DNA of 64,000 nucleotides from Kribbella albertanoniae (GCF_004348455.1 NZ_SMKA01000002.1:79837-143836), one strand, 5' to 3'; positions 33,948-43,604 are shown, counted from the stretch's first letter. A program made the numbers and translations. The notes: generated from the letters alone by a model not told the origin.

Positions 33948-34621
33948 AGTCTGTGTTGGCTCGAGTCGAGCGAAGAAATCGGTGAGAATCTCAACAGTAC
34001 TTGCCATCCGCCCTCGGCATGCACCTCGTGCCCGTGGGTGCGTTCGAACGCGCGCGCACGACGATCGGGTACATGGCGGCGACAGGTAGGCTAGTTTGCA
34101 GTCTCGCTTGACATCTCTGTGGGTATGCCGAGGTTCTCATTCTTGCGGAGCGCAATTCGTCCTCTCAAGCTGATTTTGGAATCATCCTTGCTGCTGTCCG
34201 GCCCATCGCACCTGGCCGAAATGCGGATACGGCAGACCACAGTCAACCGCGTCGCCTTCCCCTAAGGAGCGCGGCCCATCTGCTCATGCCTTGATCGCGA
34301 TTTCGCTACCGTACGCATCGTGAGTCGTGAGTCTCGAATTGCGGATCGCTCGCGACCGATGCCTCGGAGGAGCCTGGGAGCCGGTAAGCCTGAGATCCGG
34401 AGGTGGCGAGCCTCCAGTGTCGGGCGAGATCGGATCAAGACGACGCTGGCAAGAGCAAGCAACGGCCAACCATCTTGGGGCGAACGAGTCTTCCTAGAGG
34501 CGGAACCTCACCAGCTTGCATCAAGCACTCGGAGTCCCCATGGTGCGGCGACGACTGTGAGAGTCGGCGAGGTCGGACGTATCCGCTGATACGTCGTGGC
34601 GAGGAACAGACTGGGCTAGAG

Positions 34622-35349
34622 CTACGGACAGTCTCCTGTAGTGATGGCGCTGTGTGACTGCGTTTCCGTCGGTTCGCGCCCAAAGGGCGATGTGCTGTTG
34701 ATCCCATAGCGCTCGCGATAGGCGACGACTTCGCGGAGCCGTACTTCTCGCGTCGAGTTGGGTTGGCCGGCTACCACGCTCGCGAACGCGTCGTACCAGA
34801 GCGGCCTTCCTAGCTTCGCCGTGGTGGCTAGCCAGTCGATGCGCTGGACAATTTCGGCCTCGAGTTCGAGCAAACGCAAGTGCATGGACGGATGCTCGGT
34901 GGGGCCTGCGGCAACCACCAGACCGGCTAGGCGTGTAGGGCCTTCGCCCGATCTGCGGGCCTTCCTGCTGATGAGCCGTTCAACCCGAGTATGGAGGACC
35001 GCAGCGAGGTCGTTCGCGCTGTCGAGATCTGAGTGCTCGACTGCCTCTCTGAGGACATCTGCCATTTCGAGCCCGGCGTTCTCTGCGCGTCGGAGTTCGG
35101 CTACGAGGGCTCCGTAGGCGGGAGAGGCGCGCAGCGCTGCTTGGCTGCTCGAGTCAAGACTGCTAACGGTGATGGCTCTGGCCAGGCGGGCACGCGCGTC
35201 TAGCTGGCAGAGGTGTTCGTGGATGGGGATTAGGCGGTCTAGGCGGGTGGCGTTGTCTAGTTCTTGGCGCATGACTTCGTGGGCTGAGAGCTCTACGCGG
35301 GGGTTGTTGAGGACTGCTTCTAGGACGTCTTGGACGGGTCTGCTCGAAG
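34622..35349 (-). pseudogene. MobF-type relaxase, C-terminal remnant
   Basis: About 240 residues in one frame with no proper start. The stretch EAVLNNPRVELSAHEVMRQELDNATRLDRLIPIHEHLCQLDARARLARAI resembles the C-terminal part of TrwC/TraI-like relaxases of actinobacterial integrative elements, as I recall them (asparagine-rich LDNA, then LIPIHEHLC). The catalytic relaxase and helicase domains are absent. At its 5' side it runs into the integrase N terminus in another frame, so a deletion has joined the two genes. It cannot be functional. Confidence 0.6.
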
Positions 35350-35807
35350 TGGGGTTCGTGGAGGTCTGGGGTGGGTTGTGGGTGGCTGGTGATGACCTTG
35401 TCGAGGCGCTGGGTGGTGGCCTCGCCGATGCGGAGTTCGGCGATCGCGGGGCGGATGTGGAGGCGCGTCACGCGCTCGTAGGTGTCGTAGGAAGTTGGGG
35501 AGCGCTTGCCGAGGTCGACAAGCTTCTTGAACTTCTCGCTCCACAGGTCGAGGAGGTCGCCGACCTTGTGCATCGCGGTCAGCTCGGTCGAGTGGCCGGT
35601 TCTGGTGCGGTCCTGGAGCTTCTTCAGGAGTGAGCGCTCGGCGGCGGCCTTGGTGGGGCCGTAGGCGCTGACGGGACGGACGTGCCCGTCGAGGTCACGG
35701 AACTTCGCCTGCGCTTTGTGCTGGACGGCCTTGCCCTTGGCGTCGGTCTTGGTCGGCCAGGTCGAGATGGTTCCCCAGGAACCGAGTGGGATGGTCGGTC
35801 GTGCCAT
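35350..35807 (-). pseudogene. Tyrosine integrase, N-terminal remnant
   Basis: About 150 residues from ATG 35807: MARPTIPLGSWGTISTWPT, then KAQAKFRDLDGHVRPVSAYGPTKAAAERSLLKKL, and the SAM-like core-binding domain DLWSEKFKKLVDLGKRSPTSYDTYERVTRLHIRPAIAELRIGEATTQRLDKVI. The catalytic domain with the Arg/His/Tyr residues is missing; after about 35355 the frame becomes proline/arginine-rich nonsense while a different frame continues into the relaxase remnant. The gene starts 234 bp from the att core, as expected for the integrase end of an element. Confidence 0.8.
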
Positions 35808-35962
35808 GTCATGCCTCCAACCGGGTGATGGTTGGGGTGCTCAACGGTCTCGGAGGTCGAGAATCTGGAACGTGGGGAACGACGAGCATCGCTGTGACAT
35901 GACGCACAGTCACGATCAGGTCAAGGCGGGCAGGTGGCCCGGGGTCGACGCCGCCGGATCAA

Positions 35963-35983
35963 TTGAGTGCGTTTTGAGTGCGT
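35963..35983. repeat. Two direct repeats beside att, possible integrase arm sites
   Basis: TTGAGTGCGT occurs at 35963-35972 and 35974-35983. Short direct repeats beside an att core are usual for arm-type binding sites of tyrosine integrases. Assignment is by position only. Confidence 0.4.
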
Positions 35984-35996
35984 GGAGGACACACGA

Positions 35997-36031
35997 AGGC
36001 CCGGTGCACATTGCGATGTGTGCCCGGGCCT
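35997..36031. terminator. Strong GC hairpin beside att
   Basis: AGGCCCGG-TGCACAT and ATGTGTG-CCCGGGCCT form a stem of about 15 pairs with one bulge and a four-base loop (TGCG). No T-run follows on the + strand. It may terminate transcription entering from either side or protect the att region. Confidence 0.45.
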
Positions 36032-36040
36032 CGGTGTTTG

Positions 36041-36077
36041 TGCGCCGCCAGGGACTCGAACCCCGAACCCGCTGATT
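36041..36077 (-). mobile_element. att core: 3' half of a tRNA-Lys gene
   Basis: Read on the minus strand the 37 bases contain the end of the anticodon stem, the variable loop, the T arm with GGTTCGAGTCCC-type sequence and an acceptor strand ending GGCGGCGCA, as in actinobacterial tRNA-Lys. The 5' half of a tRNA is not present beyond 36078. This is the usual product of integration of an element into the 3' end of a tRNA gene. No gene is visible in 36078-36284. Confidence 0.7.
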
Positions 36078-36284
36078 TACAGCCGAGACCGATCACGAGT
36101 TGCCGCTGATGTGCAGGATCGCTTGCTGGCAAGAGATCCTGCAGCTTTCAGGTACTCGTAGATCCTCATCGCTGCCCATCCTCTCTCGCTGATTGAGGTG
36201 CGTAAAGAGGTGTGTTGCGGAGGTGGGCGGCGCTGCCTACATGGCGATCGAGCCGCCGGCTACCGGAACACGGTCGGTCCCGCA

Positions 36285-38129
36285 CTAGCTTGATGGCGGG
36301 AAGAACCCGTAGCGGTCTCTCGACCGGTTCTTGGTGAAGGTGATTTCGACCGCGCCCGGACCCAGTCCGTTGGGTGGCTCGATGTTCTCGAGGACGATGA
36401 CTTGACCGTCGACTCCGTTCTGAATGTCGTCGTAGAACCGGTCGATGACGCTTCTCGGAAGCGTGCCGTCGGCATCGCCGCCTTGGTCTGGCGGCCGATA
36501 GGTGACCAGCGGTGAATCGAGCACGACGAATCCTGGATGCGGGAGGTCTCGGTCGTAGCAGTACTGGGCGAGCGCCAAGGTAAATGCCGCGTGCAAGACA
36601 GCTCGAACCCCCTTTCCGTGGGACGCGCGTAACTGGTCCCCGGAGACGATGTCCTGCTCGCTTCGGTCGTATCGGGTGTCGCCTGCGTCTGGTACGCCCC
36701 AAGCGGTTAGCCGTTCGGCGATCGCGGCTGAGAACGCGCCCACGGTGACCAGTTGCATGCCCTCGGCAGCCGTAGCGGTCTCCCTCACCTCGTCGTCGGC
36801 CAACTGTCGACGTAGCCTCTCCAAGCTGTCGATCTGGTCGTAGAGGCTCAGCAGGTGTTCGACCTCGGCGCGCTTGTTAAGAAGGTCGGCCAAGCCGTCC
36901 CGGTCAGGAGCCATCGCGGAGTCGAAGTCTGTGAGTTGAACCCGCGCCGCGTCGATCGCTCGTTGCATGGCCTCGATCCGCTGAGACAGTGTCCCGTGTT
37001 CGGCTGCGAGATCACCCAGCGTCGCCCTGAGGTCAGCCTGAAGGCTCGTCGTCTTGGCTTGCTCGGCGAGCACCGAGTCTCGGAATGCTGTTGTTCCTTC
37101 GAGAAGATCCTCGTTGTAGTGCTGGTGTTCGACCTCAGCGCCGCAGAAGGCACACGGTCCAGAGCGGAAGTATCCAAGGAGGTTTCCCGCCTCCGAGATC
37201 ATCTCCAACCGCTGGAGATCGGAGCTGTACTGGTCGTCCAGCAATTGGAAGCGTGCGGTGAGCGCGGTGATGTCGGTCAGGCGCTCCAACTCTTCCAATC
37301 GCAGACGTTCCGTCGCAGCAATCCGCCGACTCAGCTGATCCCGCTCGGCCGAGATACTGCTGATTGAGTCGGTGAATATGCTGGCGGATGACGAGAGCCG
37401 GTCGCGTTGGGCTCTCAGCTCGGTGGGGCTGGGAACGTCCTCGAGTTGGGCTTCGAGATCGGCGACCAGTTTGTTTACGACCGTTTCCTGGGCCGCGGAC
37501 GTCTGACGCCGTTCCTTGTCGGTGGGAACCGCCACAAGATTGGAGTCGTCCTGGCCCTCCAGGAGCAGTTTCAAGACCGAGATGTCGACCGTTTTGCTGG
37601 TTGTCACGGCAGTGAGAACTGGGGACCGGGTGGCCTGCATGCTGGTCTCGTCGATCACGCAGAAGTGGGCGATGTTGCGGAAGCTGAGTTCGTTGGTTTG
37701 GTTGTATACGTTCCTGCGGACGCGCTGACCGGAGAGGTCCAGCGCAGCGAGTAGATACGCGGACAGACTTCCACGCTTGCCGGTGACGTGTTTCTCCCCG
37801 AGCACGAGTCCTGCAGGTTCGGCGGGCGGAGTTCGCACGTCGCCTTCGTACACAGAGAAACGGCCGCCGTTGACCGGGCGCACCAGTGTGACGTGGGCTT
37901 CGCCGGGCAGTGTCAGGCCTAGAAGGACGGAGCTGTAGCCTGCGCGTTCAGGGATGTCGTCGAGAGGTGTCGACCCGCCCAGCATGAAGTCTATTGCGTC
38001 GGCGATGAATGACTTCCCCGTGTCTGAGGGACCCCGGACTACGGTGACCGCAGGGCCGAACTCCACGCTCGCGGGTGGCACATCGGCGCCAGTAAAGGTG
38101 AGGTGGGTCAGAGTGATGCGTCCAGTCAT
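36285..38129 (-). CDS. ABC-3C system ATPase, SMC/RecN-like
   Basis: A 614-residue ATPase. Walker A is VRGPSDTGKSFIADAIDFMLGG near residue 33, a long coiled-coil middle carries CAFCGAEVEHQHYN (a CxxC that resembles a zinc hook) near residue 330, and the C-terminal half has SHGKGVRAVLHAAFTLALAQ followed by Walker B GFVVLDSPLVTY. This is the AAA_23/RecN-like arrangement used in ABC three-component conflict systems, where the ATPase works with a middle component and an effector. ATG 38129 is chosen because it overlaps the middle-component stop (ATGA); ATG 38138 is an alternative. It is the last gene of the operon. Confidence 0.82.
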   Translation of the reverse strand: MTGRITLTHLTFTGADVPPASVEFGPAVTVVRGPSDTGKSFIADAIDFMLGGSTPLDDIPERAGYSSVLLGLTLPGEAHVTLVRPVNGGRFSVYEGDVRTPPAEPAGLVLGEKHVTGKRGSLSAYLLAALDLSGQRVRRNVYNQTNELSFRNIAHFCVIDETSMQATRSPVLTAVTTSKTVDISVLKLLLEGQDDSNLVAVPTDKERRQTSAAQETVVNKLVADLEAQLEDVPSPTELRAQRDRLSSSASIFTDSISSISAERDQLSRRIAATERLRLEELERLTDITALTARFQLLDDQYSSDLQRLEMISEAGNLLGYFRSGPCAFCGAEVEHQHYNEDLLEGTTAFRDSVLAEQAKTTSLQADLRATLGDLAAEHGTLSQRIEAMQRAIDAARVQLTDFDSAMAPDRDGLADLLNKRAEVEHLLSLYDQIDSLERLRRQLADDEVRETATAAEGMQLVTVGAFSAAIAERLTAWGVPDAGDTRYDRSEQDIVSGDQLRASHGKGVRAVLHAAFTLALAQYCYDRDLPHPGFVVLDSPLVTYRPPDQGGDADGTLPRSVIDRFYDDIQNGVDGQVIVLENIEPPNGLGPGAVEITFTKNRSRDRYGFFPPSS

Positions 38130-38611
38130 GTTGCCCATCCCTCGCTGCCTAGGTCGATCTGAGCGAACTCCTCGGACCAACTCGAGAAGATCGACCGCAT
38201 CTCGGCTCTGAGGACGTCCTCCGTAAGGTCTGGGAAACGGTCGAGGACCCAGACCACACGTTGGTTCAGGGTGACGGCGTAGGTCGAAGCCAGCGCACTG
38301 ACGAAGCTGTAAGCGTCCTCGCTGGCCAGAAATTCGATCCCGGAGCTTCCTGCGCGCATCTCGACGAGTGCACGTCGAACCATGACGTGAAGTCCTGCCT
38401 CGACCATGGCGCGCCGTGCGCCGAGCTCTCCCGATCGAATCGGCAAGGGAGGGTGCAGACTGCTCGGTCCTCCGAGATCCGCACTGTGGAGAACTCCATG
38501 GTCCAGCAGGACCAGCCGGTTCAGGTCGAGGCGCTCCGGATATGCCGCCGTGAGGATCATCAGCACGCGGACACCTACCTCGAGCGAGCTGTTCAGCGGG
38601 CTGATAGTCAT
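38126..38611 (-). CDS. ABC-3C system middle component
   Basis: A 161-residue helical protein. It begins SPLNSSLEVGVRVLMILTAAYPERLDLNRLVLLDHGVLHSADLGGPSSLHPPLPIRSGELGARRAMVEAGLHVMVRRALVEM, a pattern I associate with the winged-helix-like middle components of ABC-3C systems (LDYL/H-S-x-D, PSLHPxxPxRSGEL). The function is probably a scaffold between ATPase and effector. It overlaps both neighbours by ATGA, fixing the three-gene unit. Confidence 0.8.
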   Translation of the reverse strand: MTISPLNSSLEVGVRVLMILTAAYPERLDLNRLVLLDHGVLHSADLGGPSSLHPPLPIRSGELGARRAMVEAGLHVMVRRALVEMRAGSSGIEFLASEDAYSFVSALASTYAVTLNQRVVWVLDRFPDLTEDVLRAEMRSIFSSWSEEFAQIDLGSEGWAT

Positions 38612-39663
38612 TCCTGGATCCAGATGAGACGGTTGGCGTTGGCTAGGTGGTGGCAGATTCCGGTTCGGTCTTGCAGGTCCGAGACCTGAATCAGCGTGTG
38701 CTGCTGAAGGTCGAGTGTCCCGACGTGCACCAAGACCTTCGTCATCCTGGTCCAGCCGTTCGGATGGACATCGTCAGCGAGGTCGACGACACCGTGGTAG
38801 ATGTCATCCTGGAGGCGGCTGAAGGTATCCGGGTGCACCGAGTCCCGTGCATACACACGGAGCGCTTCGGCCTTGAAGAACGCCTCTCGTTGGCGCTTGA
38901 AATGGGGACCCGCGTTCACGTGCTCGGTCACGTTGCTGGCGTCGATCGGCTTGTCCGAGAAGCGTTCGTTGTAGACCCCGAGCAGTTGCGCGACGTACCG
39001 AGCTTCCGCCGCAGTTACCTCGTTGGGTGGCGGCTCGTGATCAGGTCTAGCCGGCATCACGGGCTCGAAATTGCGCAGGTAGTACGGCGTCCCCTCAAGC
39101 TGTGCAATGGCGTCGACGAGCTCGACGGATTTGAACATCGTGAAGTCTGCCGAGGTTGCCGATGCGATGACCGTGGCGATTTCCGTCGCGTCCACGTCAC
39201 TGCCGAGTGCTTTGTCCGGATCAGCCAGCTCGTCGAGGAAGCGCTGCTTGAGTCTGGTCGGCTGACTCAGCAGCTGGTTGAGTTGCGTGCTGCATCCTTT
39301 GGGCGCAAGAAACTGATAGGTGTCCGGCAGAGTCCAGAAACCCGCACAGGCTGCACGAAACACCTTGAGCATCTCCGGGGCGGCGTCACCGAAGCTGAGT
39401 GGCTTGACATAGTGCTTGCACTGGAAACAATCCCAGGGGCCTTCGAGGCCCTGCGTCGTCTTGAGTGCGGCAACGTCGGCACCCCGGTCGCCGCTGCCGC
39501 CGAATCTCTTGATCTGAGCGTATGCCTCAGCGAGCGTGGATACCCACTCGCGGACGAACTCTTCCCAGTCATCGTCCGTATAGAGATAGATGCGGCCTTG
39601 TGGGCTGACGGGAGGAGGGGCGATCTTGCTGCCTGACAGGGCAGGCGTCTTCGGCTTCGGCAT
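38608..39663 (-). CDS. ABC-3C effector: PD-(D/E)XK nuclease with ABC-3C C-terminal domain
   Basis: A 351-residue protein. Residues about 25-100 look like a PD-(D/E)XK restriction-endonuclease-like domain: DWEEFVREWVSTLAEAY, IKRFGGSGDRGADVAALKT and DCFQCKHYVKPL, giving D and QxK catalytic-type residues. The remaining part has a long helical module with TSADFTMFKSVELVDAIAQLEGTPYYLRNF and ends IQE, as expected of ABC-3C C-terminal domains. The likely role is nucleic-acid cleavage on activation. ATG 39663 (MPKPKTPALSGSKIA) is preferred; upstream in-frame starts at 39690 and 39762 exist. Confidence 0.78.
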   Translation of the reverse strand: MPKPKTPALSGSKIAPPPVSPQGRIYLYTDDDWEEFVREWVSTLAEAYAQIKRFGGSGDRGADVAALKTTQGLEGPWDCFQCKHYVKPLSFGDAAPEMLKVFRAACAGFWTLPDTYQFLAPKGCSTQLNQLLSQPTRLKQRFLDELADPDKALGSDVDATEIATVIASATSADFTMFKSVELVDAIAQLEGTPYYLRNFEPVMPARPDHEPPPNEVTAAEARYVAQLLGVYNERFSDKPIDASNVTEHVNAGPHFKRQREAFFKAEALRVYARDSVHPDTFSRLQDDIYHGVVDLADDVHPNGWTRMTKVLVHVGTLDLQQHTLIQVSDLQDRTGICHHLANANRLIWIQE

Positions 39664-40298
39664 GTCGTGGAGTACCGGTGGACTCAGCATGGGCGGTCCA
39701 GCCTGACCGGCTGTAGTCAGTTCCCCCACCCCCAACGGATCACGCTTACGCAGAGTGCACAACCCTAGAGTAAATACGGTGGTTTGCGAACTACCTGCGG
39801 TCGGACGATTTGAGGGCGACGCCGTACCGTCGTTCGTGCGGTCGGCTGTGGGCGAGATGTCGGACAGTGCTCGCCTACTAGGCGCGAGGTCTGGGTTCCC
39901 TTTCGACCATCGGCTAGGAAGCCGACGATCTCCCGGACTGAGGGATCCGTGTTGGCACTCGTGATCGAGTGGATCGCGTGACCGTCCAGTCCGAGGAATC
40001 TTGATCAGACTGCTGCAGTTCTGATCAAGGCCTCAGGGCAGAGACCTCTCCTGAAACCACGACATGCGCGCGCTCGGTCTTCCGGCCAGCCCATCCTGCG
40101 TCATCTGCCTTCGAGGAGCGATACGCACCATAACCACACTCCTAGATCTCGACGTCTGAGGAAGAGTGGTAGAGGGCTCGGCTCTTTCTCGATCGGAACA
40201 GTTTCAGTCGGCCGGCGACTACCGTCGAGCGATCTCGTAACCTGTAGGTCCAAGTGGACTTGACGGATGTACGGCATGGGCTGATCCCAGGGGGATGC
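39664..40298. other. Divergent intergenic region of the ABC-3C operon
   Basis: Between two divergent genes I see no convincing coding sequence. It holds a strong inverted repeat (40000-40029) listed separately, and must contain the ABC-3C promoter and that of the protease. The sequence is lower in GC than the gene cluster. Confidence 0.5.
40000..40029. promoter_or_regulatory. Perfect 10-bp inverted repeat
   Basis: CTTGATCAGA (40000-40009) and TCTGATCAAG (40020-40029) are perfect inverted arms around a ten-base spacer that contains CTGCAG. It may be an operator of the divergent ABC-3C and protease genes or a bidirectional hairpin. Confidence 0.45.
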
Positions 40299-40967
40299 AT
40301 GGAGTATGGCAGCCGATTGGCGATCCCAGTGGCAGCGGCGAACGGCCGCGGGGACTTCCACATTGGTACGGGGTTCCTCGGGCGCCGAGTCGATGGCCAA
40401 GCTGGTTTGTATACGTCCGCTCACGTCCCGACCAACGCTCAACCTCGCCACACTGCAAACTGGCGTGGTTGGCCTGAGACCATCCTCGCTTGCCTCTCTC
40501 CAACCGAGTCGATTGAGGTGCCACTCTTCCTGGGAACGGGGGGACGTCGTGAACCGGCCTTCGCCTTCATCGAAGGCGAGGGCCGGCGGCTTGCAGACAT
40601 GATGGGTTTCGTCGGACCGCAGTTTGCCAGTGTGACGGTTAAATTGATGGAGCGGTACGAGGTCGCGGACCTTGGAGATGTGGTTGGGAGCAATGGCGGA
40701 GGCGGTCTGGAGTTGGTCTGCCATGGCTACCCGGATCTAGGTGGCGGGGCCAAATGGCCTTACGCACCGCCCAGCGTCGTGAATGGACAGTTCACCGGCA
40801 TCAATCAATCAGGACCGATGATCGAGGCCGATATGGCGACCGAGAAAGGGTTCTCTGGAGGCCCGGTGCTCATGGAGGACGGCTCCCTGGCAGGAATGTT
40901 GATCGGCGATACCGATGGGAAGGCGAGAATCGTTCCACGCCAGGTACTCGCCCTGCTAGGAGGCTAG
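40299..40967 (+). CDS. Trypsin-like serine protease domain protein
   Basis: A 222-residue protein with a trypsin-like fold: FHIGTGFLGR---GLYTSAHVP with the catalytic His near residue 45, and EKGFSGGPVLMEDGSLAGMLIGD with the catalytic Ser near residue 188. The Asp cannot be assigned with certainty. No signal peptide is visible, so it acts in the cytoplasm, as in proteolytic conflict effectors. ATG 40299 is preceded by GGGGGA. GTG 40254 would extend it by 15 residues. No partner is evident, but it lies in a defence-rich region. Confidence 0.7.
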   Translation: MEYGSRLAIPVAAANGRGDFHIGTGFLGRRVDGQAGLYTSAHVPTNAQPRHTANWRGWPETILACLSPTESIEVPLFLGTGGRREPAFAFIEGEGRRLADMMGFVGPQFASVTVKLMERYEVADLGDVVGSNGGGGLELVCHGYPDLGGGAKWPYAPPSVVNGQFTGINQSGPMIEADMATEKGFSGGPVLMEDGSLAGMLIGDTDGKARIVPRQVLALLGG

Positions 40968-41334
40968 TGGCTCGGCGCGACTCAGACTCCCCGGCTTGGA
41001 GCCCGTCGAGCGCAACGCGAAGGCGAACCACCACGATGCTGTGAACAGAGCCACGCCTAGAACGAAGAGTGGACCGAGCTTCTCACTGTGGCCGTACGCA
41101 AGGCTCAGGAGATCGGTGCAGATTCCGAGCTGTCCGATGATGGCAAGCGAGCCCCAGCCGCCTCGTGCGAGCCGGTTTTACGATGCGGTGGCGCCTTGGG
41201 CTCGGTGGGCTGTGGTGGCGTAGGCGAGCCCGCGCCGTACTCGTCTCGGCCGGGATCGCTGCTGCACTCCTTCCAAGAGAGCTTCAACCTGATCCTTGCG
41301 GAAGCCACGGGGTCAGTGATGCCATGGCCCGGGC
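40968..41334. other. Intergenic region with no visible gene
   Basis: Between the protease and the convergent EcsC gene I see no coding region or RNA. The stretch is lower in GC than the flanking genes. Confidence 0.4.
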
Positions 41335-42483
41335 TCAAGGGATGTCGGGTCCGCCTGCCTCTGCGACTTCGCCGAGTACGCTGATCGCCTCCTGGGCGTC
41401 GTGCGCATCGGCGGAGACGGCATCAGGCAACGATCCGGATGCTTCCTCGTCAGCGAGGTGTGGGTACTTTTCAAGAAGGAACCGCCGCCTGTATGCAACG
41501 TCGGCGGCGTCAACGATCGCCTCCAAGGTGGCCCAGTTGAGAGTGCCTCCAACGACGATCCCGACTGCGGGTACGACCTTGCCGAGGCCCTGCTTGGTGA
41601 GGCGGATGCCGAATGCCTTCGCGAGTTGCGTGGAGACTCTCGCGACGACTGTCTCGTTCAGGACATCCCACGACTTGCCGCGGACGAGTGCTTGGGTGAG
41701 CCGCGAGATGTCGGACATTGCGGCGGTCTTGGCGGTGGCTGACGTTGCCGTGCCGGCGTTGACGACTGACATCACGAAGAGCTTCTCGGCAGGCGCTTCG
41801 GGATCGTAGCCGTAGAGCAGCGAGACGTGGCCCACGGAACGAGACGCAAGGCCGAGAACGAATGCAGCGTCGCCGGTAAAGGCGCCGGCGATGGCTGCGC
41901 CCGAAGGCGCTGCTGCGGCGCCGCCGGAGGCTGCGGCGACAAGCTCGCCCCCGGAGATCACCATCCCTGCACCCGCTCCGGAGAGTGCCGCGGCAGCTGG
42001 GTAGTACCAGCTTGCTCCACGTCCGCGAACAATGTCGATCTGCTCAAGATCGAGGCGGCGCAGGTCCAAAAGTGATTCAACGTCGTGCCCGCGCTTCTTG
42101 TGCATCGCCACCACCCGTTTGGGCGAGAGTCCAACTCGCGAAATCCGACCCACCGTCCGTCGTGCAGACTCTAAAGCAGTGCCGCTCCAGTCGGGGAGGG
42201 CATCGGCGGCCAGGCGAGCGCCTGTGCCGACTACGTGAACGCCTTTGGCGGCGACGTCCTGCCCTCGCGAGACGGCCGACTGGGCCCGTGGGTGGCCCTC
42301 GAGGTACCTCATAGCACGCTTGCCGAGACTGGCGGCGCCGCTGGCCACTTGCTCGCTGACATTCCGCGTCCCTCGTGACAGTGGTCGGCCCTTGAAACGT
42401 TGGATGTCACGCCATGCCGCTAGTTCGTAGTCCGAGGGAACCGCCATCCCATCAGGGTAGTTGCACAGATCGGCCAGCGACAT
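41335..42483 (-). CDS. EcsC-family protein
   Basis: A 382-residue protein with the EcsC-family pattern: LADLCNYPDGMAVPSDYELAAWRDI, then a glycine- and alanine-rich middle (YPAAAALSGAGAGMVISGGELVAAASGGAAAAPSGAAIAGAFTGDAAFVLGLASRSVGHVSLLYGYDPEAPAEKLFVMSV) and KVVPAVGIVVGGTLNWATLEAIVDAADVAYRRRFL. Two or three hydrophobic segments suggest membrane contact. The function of EcsC is not well known. It is alone on this strand, convergent with the protease. Confidence 0.75.
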   Translation of the reverse strand: MSLADLCNYPDGMAVPSDYELAAWRDIQRFKGRPLSRGTRNVSEQVASGAASLGKRAMRYLEGHPRAQSAVSRGQDVAAKGVHVVGTGARLAADALPDWSGTALESARRTVGRISRVGLSPKRVVAMHKKRGHDVESLLDLRRLDLEQIDIVRGRGASWYYPAAAALSGAGAGMVISGGELVAAASGGAAAAPSGAAIAGAFTGDAAFVLGLASRSVGHVSLLYGYDPEAPAEKLFVMSVVNAGTATSATAKTAAMSDISRLTQALVRGKSWDVLNETVVARVSTQLAKAFGIRLTKQGLGKVVPAVGIVVGGTLNWATLEAIVDAADVAYRRRFLLEKYPHLADEEASGSLPDAVSADAHDAQEAISVLGEVAEAGGPDIP

Positions 42484-43604
42484 CGGCCTGGTGTCGCGGC
42501 TTCAGTCTTCGGATTGATCCTCACTGCTGTCGCTCGCTATGTCCACAAACATCAGCAGATGATCTTCTGACGCCGGCGGTCCGAAAGAATCGGGGACAGC
42601 GCCTAACTCCGCCTATGCGTTGTTAGTTGCTCCGGGTTCCGCGGTGTCGACGTCCCGTCGATAGAGCAAGCCGGTGAGCCCGCTCTGACATCCCAGAATG
42701 AGGGCATCGGCGGTGACCGCCTTGGTAAGGTCACGATGCTGGTGGCGTTTCCACGGGTTTTGTCGCGGTCCTCAGCTAGAGACAAAGCCTGCGCGGTAAG
42801 GCGTCCGGGGTGTCATCAGATCGCCGCATTTGATGGACACCGAACCTGGCGTTCGATCTGCAGAGATGGGAAACGACGAATCGCCCGTACGCAACGAGTC
42901 CTGTGGGAGTGGCGGATGGGCTTCCGGCTGGAAGATCGGGATCGGTCGGCGGCGTCTGGCGCGGCCAGGCGCCCGTTCAGACAGGTGGCGCTGCTCGGGC
43001 GACCGCTGAACCTGATCCTTCGGCGGATGGCTTCGGTGAGGCAATCGCTAGCGTTGTTCAATCAGTCGTTCTGTCGGTGGTCGCCGCCAGACTCACCGAA
43101 TGATCGAGCTGACGTCCGTTGCGGCCGCGGTGACCAACAGCCTCACTGGGACAGCGACTCGTACCTCGAAACTTTTTGTTGCCGTCTGGGATGGCTTGGC
43201 TTGCGGCTGTCTCGCTTCTGACCGAGCGCCCTCGGGCCAGGTACTGCAGTCAGCCGTGCATATTGGTGCGGGTTGTTGTGGTCGACTGCTCCGACGCTGG
43301 CATGGCTCCACGACAGAAGTGATGCAGCTACAAATTGGGCAGTGCTGCTCAGCCGGTCCGGCAGCGACGGCGACCGCGGTCTAGGTTGCAGCCCAACTGC
43401 CGGTCCGCAGGCGCGACTTCCGCGGCCCTAGGTAGGCGTGCGAGTCGGCTCGGTTCCCTGATCATCACATCAGTGTGAATGACAGGACCGACAGGTGTCT
43501 CTCCTGATGCGGCGGCAGCGACTCCGGCCATCTAGTTCAAGACGTTGTATCAAGTCGGCATCCCGCTGCTCTGATACTGCAGCGGCCCAAGTCGGAGGAG
43601 CCCT
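42484..43604. other. Long intergenic region with no convincing gene
   Basis: More than 1.1 kb without a recognisable gene. Open frames at 42736-43221 and 43100-43384 have no family resemblance and poor codon bias. The region is lower in GC and looks decayed. The end of it holds a GGAGGAG ribosome site for the helicase gene at 43605. Confidence 0.5.

Larger units (their letters stand above)
33802..34621. other. Intergenic scar between gene cluster and integrase/relaxase remnant
   Basis: Apart from the two palindromes listed, I see no convincing coding region or RNA gene in these 820 bases. The short open frames have no ribosome sites and no recognisable motif. Base composition is visibly lower in GC from about 34080, as in decayed or transferred DNA. 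Confidence 0.5.

Noticed and set aside
34262..34589. Short open frames between SARP and relaxase remnant
   Set aside because: Both strands are open by chance in this stretch; no start signals or similarity to known proteins.
34000..36300. Insertion sequence
   Set aside because: No transposase-like frame with DDE or HUH residues and no terminal inverted repeats; the integrase/relaxase scar explains the region.
42736..43384. Two open frames in the gap before the helicase
   Set aside because: No ribosome site, poor codon bias and no recognisable motif; kept as non-coding.
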